The notes: generated from the letters alone by a model not told the origin. Shown: positions 1 through 8,157, counted from the first letter of the stretch. The stretch: 64,000 nt of DNA from JADKAV01 sp037045455 (GCA_037045455.1 JBAOIN010000006.1:1-64000); one strand, 5' to 3'. A program made the numbers and translations.

Positions 1-94
1 CCTTGACGATCTGGTCGGGGGTCAGCGCGGCCAACTCCTCGCGGGTCAGTTGTGGCGCGGGGCCCTGGTAGAGCCTCACGTACTCATCGCTCAT
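1..94 (-). CDS. Small hypothetical protein of the integrated element (3' end outside window)
   Basis: The reading frame starts at ATG 94-92 behind a strong AGGAGG ribosome site and begins MSDEYVRLYQGPAP. It stays open to the window edge, so its C-terminus is not visible. The start overlaps the stop of the upstream replication gene in an ATGA arrangement, so translation is probably coupled. The visible part is polar, with a short helical stretch (LTREELAALTPDQIVK). No function can be assigned. Its place at the end of the rep operon suggests an accessory role in the element. Confidence 0.55.
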   Translation of the reverse strand, partial: MSDEYVRLYQGPAPQLTREELAALTPDQIVK

Positions 95-2202
95 TGCGTC
101 GTTACCTCCTGTGTTGGTTGGGTGCCCGGAGTCCGCCGGGCGGCGGGTTTGTCATACGCGGCGGATCGGCAGCGGGTGCATGTGGTCCCGTCCGGGGCCT
201 GTTCCTCCGGCGGGGTGTAGCGGTCGCACTCCCGGCACTGAATCCACGGACCGGGCCCCCTGTTCCCGACCTGTTCCCCATGGGTTCGGGCGGCAAGTTT
301 GCGCCGCCGCACCGCTGTAGCCACGTGTTCGGTGCGGGCCTTGACCCCGGCGGTCTTGAGAATCTGGACCGCCCGGTCCCGGCCACAGTCGGGCGGGGCC
401 CCGGCGTTGTCCAGGGCCGTGACCACCGCTTCCACTTCCGCCTCGGCGGCCTGGTTCACGGTCACGGGGACGTGACGCAGCGGGCCGTCAAGCCGCCGCA
501 GTTGCAGCAACTCGGGGCCATCCAAGTTCGGGCGGTTCTTGGTCCTCCGCAGGTTCACGAGGTCCCCGCCCGCGACGCTCAAGGCATAGATCACGTCTAC
601 GTCGGAGTCTTTGGCCGATGATCCGCGCTGGCCTTTCTTCTCGTCTTTGCCCGAGTGGTCCAGTCGCAGCACGGCGATACCGGCGGCCTTGAGCCGTCGC
701 CCGGTGTGCCGGTACAGGTTGTGAAAGGTGTCGGCGGAGTTCTCCTCACCTTCGATCACCCGGCTCGTGCGTGTCGATCACCACGAGGTCGGCCCCGAGT
801 TGAACCGCCGTGTCCCGCAACAGTCGCCCGCCTTTGTCGGTGTCCAGCGGCGGCCAGTCCCCCGAGCAGGGAGTAGTGCAGCCGCGAGAGGTCCGCGGAC
901 CCGTCGAGCCCGAGGGACTCCAGCCGCTCGCGGACCAGGCCCCTGTCTTGCTCCAGGTCCACGTACAGCACAGTCCCGGCGTCCACGGGCTCCCCGAGGG
1001 CAACCCCTCCGGTTGCGAGGTTCACCGCCAGTTCCAGGGACAGCAGGGACTTACCGGCCCCCGCTTTGGAGTGAATTGCGCATGCGGTCCCCTTGAGCAG
1101 TAGCCCGGGGATCAGGTACTCCACCTCGGGCGCGTCCTCAGTCCAGAACCGGCCCCAGTCCACGAAACCCAGCGACGTACCGGCCGGAGCTTCTTTCTGC
1201 CCTTGCCCGGCGCGGTGTTCCTGCCGGGCCTGGTGGACCGCGTGCAGCACCTCGGCGGGCCAGTGCTCCGGCGGGGCCTGCCCGTCGTCCACCAGGGCCC
1301 GCGCCTGGTCCTCCACCCACCGCATCGCGGCAGCGTAATCACCACCGAACCGGGCCCGGGCCAGAGTCTCGGCAGCCGAGTAGCCCCGGCCGGTTTCGGC
1401 CCAATCCGCCGCCGCCGAATGGATCACCACGACACCGCCGCGAGCGTTGCCCGAGGTTTGGCTTTCGGGCCTCGGGGCGGACCACGAAGGTTCGCCCGTG
1501 CCGGTCGTGGCCGGTAACCTCCCAACCCTCGGGCAACAGGGCCAGCGGGGACAGGGCCCCGGACGCCAGCGCGTCCCCGAGAATCGCACCCGTCCCGCCG
1601 CCGGTCCCGGTGCGGACGTACTCGCGTGACGGCGGCGGCTCGGGCACGTTGTCCCCGGCCTCCTGAATCTGCCGGAATAGGTGATCGAACGTGTCCCGGT
1701 TCCCGTCAGCGACTCCGAAGTCATCGGCAAGCGGCGGGCGGCCCGGTCCCACGACCACCGCGTAGTTAGGTGCCGTGCGAACCTCGGCCAGCAGCACCGG
1801 GCCGTTATCGGTGGCCTTGTAGGCCAGTCGTCCCAACCCGTGTGGGTACTCGCCTTCATCAATCCGCAGGTAGGCGTGCATCCCACCGTTGACCGACTCG
1901 CGCAAACACTGGTGCGGCAGGTAGCGCAGGGCCTCGCAGATTAAGGGCAGGTCCATCCCGGCGGGCTCCACGTCCAACACGACCAAACCCGTTTCGGCGT
2001 TTGCCACCGCCGCCAGGCCGTGAACCTTAGGATCGTCGGCCCACTGGTCCAACTCCTCGGCCGTGGCCGCCTCGGTGGCGTAGTCCTTCCCACCGTTGCG
2101 CCAGCGGATCACCGGACGTTTGTCCGCGCCCACCGGGATCAGGTGATTCAGCCCCGCCCGCCGCAGTTGGGCCCCGGCCGCCCGCAACTCCTCGGGGGTC
2201 AT
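91..2202 (-). pseudogene. Primase-polymerase/RepA-type helicase replication protein, broken by three frame breaks
   Basis: Read across frames, this is one replication protein of about 700 residues. The N-terminus (2202 to about 1700) is a bifunctional DNA primase/polymerase domain: acidic LDVEP motif, VNGGMHAYLR and a VVVGPGRP loop. The middle (about 1140-760) is a RecA/RepA-type ATPase with Walker A HSKAGAGKS, Walker B-like VLYVDLEQD and a downstream LRLDHSGKD motif. The C-terminus carries a CREC...CTRC zinc-ribbon-like pair near 160-240. Frame breaks lie near 1451 (GGG run), near 853 (run of five C on the plus strand) and near 770. Start ATG 2202 overlaps the upstream stop (ATGA). Such proteins initiate replication of actinobacterial integrative elements and plasmids. 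The breaks may be sequencing indels or real decay; residues outside them are well preserved, which favours indels. Confidence 0.75.
198..278. repeat. CCTGTTCC iteron copies inside the 3' end of the rep gene
   Basis: Three further copies of the CCTGTTCC motif found in the intergenic array lie here inside coding sequence: 198-205, 259-267 and 270-278. The last two are 11 bp apart, the same one-turn spacing as in the main array. They encode parts of the zinc-ribbon tail of the replication protein. They could be secondary binding sites for the same factor, or a trace of duplication. Confidence 0.5.
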
Positions 2203-2720
2203 TGGCGTTCACCGGCGGAAACGTCAAACCCTCGCAGTTGAGCGGCCCGAGGCGAGTAGTACAGGTACGCCGCCTTACCCCGGCCGCACGGTGCGGGCCC
2301 GGCGTACTCGGCCCGTGGGTCGTTGCGGTCCGGCCAGTCCTGAATGAGCAGGACCAGGGCCAGACCACGGACCCCGGGCAGCCGCAGCGCCACCGCGTCC
2401 CCAACCGAACCGTCATAGTCGTTGCACAGGTCAAACGGAATCCGGCCCGCCCCGGAGCCGAACGCACCCGCGTAGCCCACGCTGGACACCGCGAGCCCTC
2501 GGGCGTGGACAAACTCGGCCAGCCGCACCGCGTAGGCCGGACGGTAGCCGGGCAGGGCCCGCACCACGTCCCATTGGGACCGCTTGAACATCAGCGGCAA
2601 ATGCCGCTCCGCGTCCGCCTCGGCCGCGCGTTCCAGGTCCGTAGTCGGCGGGTAGTCGGGCAGTAGCCCGGCCTGCATCAGCCGCCGCAAGTGATCCAAC
2701 GAGGCAAGTCCGGGCTTCAT
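2199..2720 (-). CDS. Hypothetical protein of the element's replication operon
   Basis: A 173-residue protein. I place the start at ATG 2720 (MKPGLASLDHLRRL) because it forms an ATGA overlap with the preceding HTH gene, although the frame is open further upstream. The stop overlaps the start of the rep gene in the same way. The sequence has an N-terminal helical part and a C-terminal section rich in aromatic residues and glycine (KAAYLYYSPRAAQL). I do not recognise the family. Position between the excisionase-like genes and the primase-helicase suggests an accessory replication or control role. Confidence 0.65.
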   Translation of the reverse strand: MKPGLASLDHLRRLMQAGLLPDYPPTTDLERAAEADAERHLPLMFKRSQWDVVRALPGYRPAYAVRLAEFVHARGLAVSSVGYAGAFGSGAGRIPFDLCNDYDGSVGDAVALRLPGVRGLALVLLIQDWPDRNDPRAEYAGPAPCGRGKAAYLYYSPRAAQLRGFDVSAGERQ

Positions 2721-2920
2721 CGGGCACCCACCACCCGGCGGGCATTGGCCCACGACTCCCACCCGGCCCGCGTGATGCGGACCTGGCGGCCAGCCCGGAA
2801 CGCGGGCAGCCCCTCGGAGTGGACCCACGCGAGGACGGTGCGCGGCCCCACGTTCAGGGCTTCGGCCAACGCGCGGTGATTCGCGGGGCTACGCAGCCCC
2901 TCAGGCCATGCGTCCATCAC
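2717..2920 (-). CDS. Small helix-turn-helix DNA-binding protein (excisionase-like)
   Basis: About 67 residues, starting at GTG 2920, which overlaps the TGA of the upstream gene (GTGA); an ATG follows immediately. The sequence LAEALNVGPRTVLAWVHSEG reads as a helix-turn-helix of the MerR/Xis winged type, followed by a wing-like AGRQVRIT. Size and position beside a second HTH protein fit an excisionase or small repressor of an integrative element. Which of the two is the recombination directionality factor cannot be told from sequence. Confidence 0.65.
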   Translation of the reverse strand: MMDAWPEGLRSPANHRALAEALNVGPRTVLAWVHSEGLPAFRAGRQVRITRAGWESWANARRVVGAR

Positions 2921-3192
2921 TCCCCGCCCGTCTGGTGCAGGGCGGCCTCGCCTGTCTCAATCGGGCCGGTGGGCTCGTCGCCGGTGTGTGTACGGTCGGG
3001 CCACTCGCCACTCACGGGCGCGTAGGGCTGCGCCCACGCTTCTACGTCCTCGATGCGGAACCGGAAGCGTCGGCCCACCCGGTAGGCAGGTAGTCGATTG
3101 GCGTGGATAGCGCGGTAAACGGTGTTCTCGTGGACCTGGAAGCGGATCGTGATGTAACTGAGGTCCACCCACTGTGTAGTGGTCTGTGTCAT
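2917..3192 (-). CDS. Helix-turn-helix excisionase-family protein
   Basis: 91 residues from ATG 3192. The first 60 residues match the excisionase (Xis/MerR-like) DNA-binding fold: YITIRFQVHENTVYRAIHAN is the recognition segment, followed by the family's LPAYRVGRRFRF wing and an EDVEAW ending. The C-terminal 30 residues are acidic, proline-rich and probably disordered. It heads the minus-strand operon that runs into rep through 4-base overlaps. Likely roles are excision with the nearby integrase or control of the rep operon. Confidence 0.75.
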   Translation of the reverse strand: MTQTTTQWVDLSYITIRFQVHENTVYRAIHANRLPAYRVGRRFRFRIEDVEAWAQPYAPVSGEWPDRTHTGDEPTGPIETGEAALHQTGGE

Positions 3193-3309
3193 TGCTCTGC
3201 CTGTCCGCAGGCACGTCTAGCCGGTGCTTGTGGCGTGGCTCAAGGGTCCAGGTGTCGCGGGCTATCCGTGCCCGCGCGGTTGCTGGAAGGTGCGAGAGTG
3301 TGACGCGAC

Positions 3310-3669
3310 TCAGGACCCGAGCCCGAGTGCCGGGGCGGGTCGTGGCGCGTCGATCAGGGAAGCAAGCCGGAAGGCGATAGGTGCCTGTGGCTCGGGAGCC
3401 CGTAGGGCCGCCGCAGTAACGGCCGCCGCAAACAGGAGGAGTAGGGCCGCCAGAATGACCCGCAGGCCAGCGAACAGGGGGCCAACGGTTCGGGGTTGCA
3501 GGTAGGGGCCGCGCAGGTCAGGGACGCCCATCATGAAGGCACACGCGGCTTTCGGCCCCTGAGTGCGAGCGATGTGAAGCCACTCCCGCTTCATCTCCTC
3601 GACCACCTCGGACCACGGCCGCGCCGGTGGCACATACCGCTTGCGCGGTGCCGTCGCTTCCGATGCCAT
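3310..3669 (-). CDS. Small single-pass membrane protein of the element
   Basis: 119 residues. I chose ATG 3669 because AAGGAG sits a few bases upstream; a TTG at 3693 is possible but lacks such a site. An N-terminal polar half (RKRYVPPARPWSEVVEEM) is followed by one clear hydrophobic segment (VILAALLLLFAAAVTAAAL) and a short proline-rich tail. No family recognised. Small membrane proteins of this kind occur in conjugative actinobacterial elements as spread or transfer proteins, but that is inference from context only. Confidence 0.55.
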   Translation of the reverse strand: MASEATAPRKRYVPPARPWSEVVEEMKREWLHIARTQGPKAACAFMMGVPDLRGPYLQPRTVGPLFAGLRVILAALLLLFAAAVTAAALRAPEPQAPIAFRLASLIDAPRPAPALGLGS

Positions 3670-3778
3670 ACCACTCCTTGAGGGCTTTGTCAACCTGTAT
3701 TCACTCTAACATGCCACCCCCCTCAAATAGTCCCTGTGAGTCACCATTGGGACCGTGACCTGCGACACATTCCGCAGT

Positions 3779-3794
3779 TGACAGTTGAATGTCA
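3779..3794. promoter_or_regulatory. Operator-like palindrome TGACA-N6-TGTCA
   Basis: A 5-bp perfect inverted repeat with a 6-base spacer lies upstream of the small membrane-protein gene and at the left edge of the CCTGTTCC array. It could be a regulator site for one of the HTH proteins. Arms this short can arise by chance. Confidence 0.3.
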
Positions 3795-3832
3795 GAAACG
3801 CATGTGCTAGGAGCCGCACTCTCGCGGCGGGG

Positions 3833-4015
3833 CCTGTTCCACTGGGCCGGAACCTGTTCCCAAGCCGCTGGGAACAGGGGCCACCGCCGGGGGGGCCTGG
3901 ACTGTTCCCGACCTGTTCCCAACCTGTTCCGTACCTGTTCCCACCTGTTCCCCGGACACTTGGGCCACCTGTTCCCGTTCTGTGCATCCCTATGGGGGGA
4001 TGCACAGGGAACAGG
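3833..4015. repeat. Iteron-like array of CCTGTTCC motifs, candidate replication origin
   Basis: Eight direct copies of CCTGTTCC(C), or close variants, begin at 3833, 3853, 3901, 3912, 3923, 3934, 3944 and 3968. Two inverted copies lie at 3870-3878 and 4007-4015. The five copies from 3901 are spaced 11, 11, 11 and 10 bp, i.e. one helical turn, so a protein would bind along one face of the helix. No credible gene covers 3670-4095. An array like this beside a rep/int module is what an iteron origin or a cooperative operator looks like. Three more copies lie inside the rep gene. Confidence 0.65.
3968..4015. other. Large imperfect palindrome with an 11-bp hairpin at the end of the iteron array
   Basis: The core is TGTGCATCCC (3981-3990), a 6-base loop TATGGG and the exact complement GGGATGCACA (3997-4006); one more C-G pair extends the stem. 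Outside it, CCTGTTCCC at 3968-3976 is mirrored by GGGAACAGG at 4007-4015, leaving four unpaired bases on the left. The whole forms a cruciform-capable structure flanked by inverted iterons, as expected of an origin, a nicking site or a strong operator. Confidence 0.55.
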
Positions 4016-4048
4016 TGCCCAGTCCCACAAGAGCGGGGGCCACACGAA

Positions 4049-4084
4049 AGCCCCGGGCCCCTCGTGCTCGAAGGGTCCGGGGCT
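4049..4084 (-). terminator. Hairpin terminator of the integrase gene
   Basis: AGCCCCGG at 4049-4056 pairs with CCGGGGCT at 4077-4084, with the inner GCCCCTCG and CGAAGGGT nearly complementary around a short loop. It lies 12 bases past the integrase stop at 4096. On the minus strand it is followed by only a weak T stretch, as is common in high-GC actinobacteria. Confidence 0.6.
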
Positions 4085-4095
4085 CCTCGCGCGGT

Positions 4096-5181
4096 TCAGG
4101 TTCCCAGTGCCGCCAGCCGGGCCGCTATCTCCCGGTCCCGCCCGGCCGCCGCGTGCTGGTAGCGCAGGGCCGCGTGTTGCGTCGAATGGCCCAGGCGGCT
4201 CATGGTCTCGGCCAGCGTGGCCCCGGCCACCGCGTAGGAGGTGCCCGCGAAATGCCGCAGGTCGTGCCAGCGCAGCGACGGCACTCCCGCGACCTCCCGG
4301 GCCCGGTAGAACGGCTTGTACAGGCTGCTCGGGGCCATGTGCCGCCCGTTGCGCGAGCCCGGGAACAACAGGGCCCCGGGCTCGGCCGCGCCGACGTAGG
4401 CCAGCACCTCCGACAGAATGTGCGGCGGGATCGTCACGTCCCGCACTCCCGCCTCGGACTTCGGCGGGCCCACCACTAGCCGCCCGTCCACTCGGACCAC
4501 CGCGCGAGTCACCCGGATCACGTCACCGTGAAAGTCCTCGGGCCGCAGTTCGGTCAACTCACCGAACCGCAGGCCGCACCACGCGGCCAGCAGGACCATG
4601 ACCCGGTACTTGGGCGAGGGCATGGCATCGGCCAGGGCGGCCACTTGCGGGACGGTCGGCAGGTCGGTCCGGGTCGCCCGCCTGACGCTTCCAGCCCCGA
4701 CCACCCGGCACGGATTCGACGTGATCACGTCCTCATTGAACGCCGATTTGAGGATGGTCCTGAATAGTCCGTAGACCCGGGCTCGCATGGTCGGGGCCTC
4801 TGGCAAGAGGTCCCGGTGCCAGTCCCTCACATCGGCCACCGTGATTCGCGCCAGTCGGTACTCACCCCACCGGGGCAACAGGTGCGCGTCCAGCATCCGC
4901 CGGTAGTCCGCACGGGTACGCGGCCGCAGGTCCCGGGCCGCCAACCACTGCTCCGCGTAGGTGCTGAACAACGGCCCCCCGGCAGCGGCCGCCGCGTGCG
5001 TCGGCTCCCAGGCATCAGCGGCCACCGCCGCCCGCTGCTGACGTAGCCAACCGTTGGCCGCCTCCTTGGTGTCCACGGTCCGCACGGCCCGATGGCCGTT
5101 GTGCTTAAAGGTCGCCTGGTACCGGCCCGAGGGTAGTTGACGGACACTTCCCGAACCCTTAGGACGGCGACGGACCGGCAT
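4096..5181 (-). CDS. Tyrosine-type site-specific integrase
   Basis: 361 residues, starting at ATG 5181 (MPVRRRPKGSGSV) behind GGGAGG; an upstream ATG at 5205 is less likely. An N-terminal AP2-like/SAM-like arm-binding region precedes the catalytic domain. All catalytic residues are visible: Arg in WCGLRFGEL, His and Arg in RWHDLRHFAG, His in SRLGHST and the nucleophilic Tyr in ALRYQHAAAG. It catalyses integration and excision of the element by strand exchange at the tRNA attachment site about 120 bp upstream of its start. The excisionase-like genes at 2717-3192 are the natural partners. The gene looks intact. Confidence 0.92.
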   Translation of the reverse strand: MPVRRRPKGSGSVRQLPSGRYQATFKHNGHRAVRTVDTKEAANGWLRQQRAAVAADAWEPTHAAAAAGGPLFSTYAEQWLAARDLRPRTRADYRRMLDAHLLPRWGEYRLARITVADVRDWHRDLLPEAPTMRARVYGLFRTILKSAFNEDVITSNPCRVVGAGSVRRATRTDLPTVPQVAALADAMPSPKYRVMVLLAAWCGLRFGELTELRPEDFHGDVIRVTRAVVRVDGRLVVGPPKSEAGVRDVTIPPHILSEVLAYVGAAEPGALLFPGSRNGRHMAPSSLYKPFYRAREVAGVPSLRWHDLRHFAGTSYAVAGATLAETMSRLGHSTQHAALRYQHAAAGRDREIAARLAALGT

Positions 5182-5300
5182 CGAACCTCCCACAGATAGG
5201 CGCATGACGTGCGCTTGAGTGCTGTATTAAGCGTACCGGAAGGGCTTGAAAGTGCCTGAATCACGGGGGTTTCGTGGGGAGAGTGGCGAATCTGTGGGGC

Positions 5301-5333
5301 GAGGTCACTGGTTCGAACCCAGTATCGCCCACC
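5301..5333. other. Attachment site: 3' end of a tRNA gene (probably tRNA-Val)
   Basis: The sequence contains a complete T-arm (ACTGG TTCGAAC CCAGT) followed by ATCGCCC, a discriminator A and CC. This is the 3' third of a tRNA whose 5' acceptor would read GGGCGAT, as in actinobacterial tRNA-Val. No 5' half lies upstream, so it is a duplicated tRNA end left by integration. The complete tRNA would lie at the other end of the element, left of the window. Identity of the tRNA is from memory of the family and is less certain than the att assignment. Confidence 0.7.
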
Positions 5334-5561
5334 GAGAGACGCCGATGCCGCTCACTTAGGGCCCATTATTCGGTCCTTGCATTGTTCGCGGTCAGTCCAA
5401 AATCCTTCGCAGCCGGGTCGAGCCGTTTGCAGATTCCGCCGCATTTGTGAGACCAAGACGCCCGATAACAGCTACGCCGGAATCTCACAAAAGCCAGAGC
5501 GCTTTGCCGCCTGAACGGGCCGCGGGCCGCTGGACATTGGTGACTCACGATGAATGATGCG

Positions 5562-5650
5562 GATTCGTGAGCATTCAGGGCATCGGTGAGCGTTGTGGGC
5601 GCTGAAACCCTGCCCATGGCGCTAACGGATGCCCGGAATGCTCACGGATT
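5562..5650. repeat. Double-armed hairpin repeat, copy A
   Basis: Left arm CGTGAGCATTCAGGGCATC followed by GGTGAGC, and right arm GCTAACGGATGCCCGGAATG followed by CTCACGGAT, are near-complementary around a central GGGCGCTGAAACCCTGCCC stretch. It is one of six copies here and lies just past the 3' end of the UPF0158 gene (minus strand, ends 5680). The rest of 5334-5561 contains no gene or motif that I can support. Confidence 0.7.
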
Positions 5651-5679
5651 TCCCCGGACGATCGCGACAGTCGCTGCTG

Positions 5680-6396
5680 CTACTCGAACTCGGACCACTG
5701 CCGCGGTGGCAACTTCTGGGCGCGATAGCCGCACATCGTCAACCAGTGCCTGGCCCGGCCGATCTTGCAATCCTCGGCGTAGGCGTGGAACCGCGCCAAC
5801 AAATCCGGGTCTTCATCGAACAACTCGTCCTTGAACCGGCGGAACGCACCCCTGCCGGACAGCGCCCGATTGAGCCGCCTGCCAAGCCCGTCATCCTCGA
5901 TCTGGTCGGCGAAGTCGACCATGTCGCGGTAGCCGTCGTGGGACCCCTCGGAGTGTACGTGCAGCCAGCGATCGGGATCCTCTTCGAAGTCGGGATTGTC
6001 CTCCCCAACCTCCAATACGAACTCCGGCCAGGTCTGACCCGTCTGAAGATCGAGGTAACCGCCGGTATTCATCGGGTCACCCTCGAGCAGCCCGGAGAAC
6101 TCGTCGAGATCCACCGGAAGCGGCTTCAGATCAGAGTCAGCAGAGCCACCGCAGGCCACCTCCAGCGCCTCCGCGAGATCCCCATCACCGCGCCAGCCGC
6201 GCTCGATCAGCACCTCGACGTATTCCGGCACCCGATCCGCTGCACCCGGCACGCCCTGTTGGACGGCCTCGAGCAAACCACTACCGACCTGCTGCAACAC
6301 CTCGACCGGAACAGCGCGCGGCTGCAACTCCTGAACAAATTCCTCGTCGGCCGCTGCCGCCCGCATCCGCCACTGCTGGTACACCTCTTTGCTCAT
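5680..6396 (-). CDS. UPF0158 family protein
   Basis: 238 residues, starting at ATG 6396 and overlapping the stop of the upstream gene by 4 bases, so the two are translationally coupled. The C-terminal half carries the family's YLDLQTGQTWPEFV segment, an acidic FEEDPDRWLHVHSEGSHDGY region and the FRRFKDELFDEDPDLLARF block with a WLTMCGYR ending. The N-terminal 90 residues are helical and extra to the usual family core. The function of UPF0158 is unknown. The partner gene is a large actinobacterial protein, also uncharacterised. Confidence 0.65.
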   Translation of the reverse strand: MSKEVYQQWRMRAAAADEEFVQELQPRAVPVEVLQQVGSGLLEAVQQGVPGAADRVPEYVEVLIERGWRGDGDLAEALEVACGGSADSDLKPLPVDLDEFSGLLEGDPMNTGGYLDLQTGQTWPEFVLEVGEDNPDFEEDPDRWLHVHSEGSHDGYRDMVDFADQIEDDGLGRRLNRALSGRGAFRRFKDELFDEDPDLLARFHAYAEDCKIGRARHWLTMCGYRAQKLPPRQWSEFE

Positions 6397-8081
6397 GACA
6401 TTGACTTTGCCGTCTCAAGTGCCTTCAACAAACCAGTGCGCTGGGCAGAAATCAGCAGTCCGGAATCCCCCAACTCGCGGGCGCCATAGGGCAGCGTGGG
6501 GTCGAACGCGGCCACCAGGGTATTCGCGCGATCCCCTACCGAGCCGGAAACCCCGAAGTGGGCGTGGAGCTGCTCAGATGACGACACGCGCTCAGTATCT
6601 CGCCACTCATTGTTGACGCACACAATCCAGGCGATGGCCGCAGCACCCCGGTCGAAGGAAGCCCTGCGCAGCAGGACCCGCGGATCGTTGCGGGCCAGCT
6701 GCGACAGGAAGCGACGCATCGCCGTGCGGTACTCCACGTTCAGCAGGGCATCGGCACAGCCGTCAATCCGGCTCAGCAGTTCGGAGACCGCCTGGTGGAC
6801 GCGCGGGTCGATGCCCTCCCACACAAACGCCTCGTCCGGCAGGGGTTCTGTGTCCAGAGACTGCACGGCGTCAATCCCGCCAAGCTTGGCAGCGACGTAC
6901 TCGACCATCTGCTCGTAGAAGCTCAATTGATCCCACCGGTTCCGTTCGGCGATGTCGCGGCGCAAAGCGGTGGCCCATGGCCCTTGGATCTGCTGCTCGT
7001 ACATCGCCTGGAAATCGCCAATGGCCCGCATCGCCGGCTCGTTGAGAGTCTTGTGCAGGCCTTCCCGCTCATGGACCCAGGGGATGAAGGCCCGCAGCAA
7101 GTCCGGGACTCGCTGCAGTTGGTCCAGTGGCTGCACCGGGAACCAGTCCATCAGCGCCAGTTCGACGGTGACATTGCTCCAGTAGACCGGGATCCGATTA
7201 GCCTGCGTGATCCCGAACACGATTAGCGCCGTGACCAGGGCCTGCCCGGAGTCGTCTTGATAAGGCATTCCAGCAGGGGCAGCGAGGAACTCCTCCAGCA
7301 AGGCATCCCCGTCTTCGAGCGTCCAGACCGGCAGCTGCCGCGCAGTGCCGCCGGCCGGCATCAGACGCAGCATCCACTCGATCATCGGGCGGCAGGCGGG
7401 CCACGAGTCGGTGGTGAGGGGTGGGTCCATGTCTTCACCCGCCGCTATCGCAGCCTCGGCCGTGGCACGCGCCTCGCTCGGATCCATCAGCTCCATCATC
7501 TGGCCAGGGTCAGTCGCGAGCGTGCGCATCCGCTCGACCACTTCCTCCAGCGCCACAGGGGTGACGAATGCATCCTTTGCCACGGTGCCGAGATTGTGAT
7601 CCACGTAGACCATGGCCGAGAATTCGTGACCCGTCGGCAGGCTGACTCCGAAAAAGATGTCGTCACCGTCGGCCAGGATGTGAGTCAGGAAGTGCACCTC
7701 GGGTTCGAGGCGAGCGTCGCCGAAGTGCCTCAGCCAGTCGGGCATCGGATGGCGCCTCTGCGCGAGCTCGCGGTTGATCCGGGTGCTTGTCAGTTCGTCG
7801 GTGACGAAGTGTCGCATCACGCTGAGCACAGCGGTGGTCTCGGCAAAGGGCGTGCCGATGAACGACTCGATCAACTCCGTGAGTGTGACCGTCGCGGACT
7901 CCCTAGGGCGGGTTGCCTCTATCAGGGAACTGACGAGTCCGAGCAAGGCCAACGGCTCGTCGTCGCGCAGGGCCGCTCGGATTGCTTGGAACAACTCAAG
8001 GTCCTGCGGTTCTTCCTCAACAGCACGCAGTGGGCGTGGTCGCCGTCGCTGCGGCGGGCGGTTGCCCTTCTTCTTGGCCAC
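6393..8081 (-). CDS. Conserved actinobacterial protein of unknown function
   Basis: 562 residues from GTG 8081. The N-terminus is very basic and proline-rich (KKKGNRPPQRRRPRP), followed by a long mostly helical acidic protein. A mid-N segment, FFGVSLPTGHEFSAMVYVDHNLGTVAKDAFV, looks like a small alpha/beta unit. No signal peptide, membrane segment or catalytic motif is evident. It overlaps the UPF0158 gene by 4 bases. I recall similar hypothetical proteins across Actinobacteria but cannot name a function. Confidence 0.7.
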   Translation of the reverse strand: MAKKKGNRPPQRRRPRPLRAVEEEPQDLELFQAIRAALRDDEPLALLGLVSSLIEATRPRESATVTLTELIESFIGTPFAETTAVLSVMRHFVTDELTSTRINRELAQRRHPMPDWLRHFGDARLEPEVHFLTHILADGDDIFFGVSLPTGHEFSAMVYVDHNLGTVAKDAFVTPVALEEVVERMRTLATDPGQMMELMDPSEARATAEAAIAAGEDMDPPLTTDSWPACRPMIEWMLRLMPAGGTARQLPVWTLEDGDALLEEFLAAPAGMPYQDDSGQALVTALIVFGITQANRIPVYWSNVTVELALMDWFPVQPLDQLQRVPDLLRAFIPWVHEREGLHKTLNEPAMRAIGDFQAMYEQQIQGPWATALRRDIAERNRWDQLSFYEQMVEYVAAKLGGIDAVQSLDTEPLPDEAFVWEGIDPRVHQAVSELLSRIDGCADALLNVEYRTAMRRFLSQLARNDPRVLLRRASFDRGAAAIAWIVCVNNEWRDTERVSSSEQLHAHFGVSGSVGDRANTLVAAFDPTLPYGARELGDSGLLISAQRTGLLKALETAKSMS

Positions 8082-8157
8082 GTTGTCAGCCTACGTGTGA
8101 GAACTCCGGCTGCCGTGACGCCGCGTCTGAGTCGATCAACTTCGGGTACAGCCCGCC

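Noticed and set aside
3833..4015. CRISPR array
   Set aside because: Repeats are 8-9 bp with 1-15 base gaps and no cas genes; not CRISPR-like.
3789..4601. 270-codon plus-strand frame across the iteron array and integrase
   Set aside because: Pro/Arg/Ala-rich translation of repeats and the antisense of the integrase; no support as a gene.
5258..5333. Complete tRNA gene at the attachment site
   Set aside because: No 5' acceptor, D-arm or anticodon arm upstream of the T-arm; only the 3' end is present.
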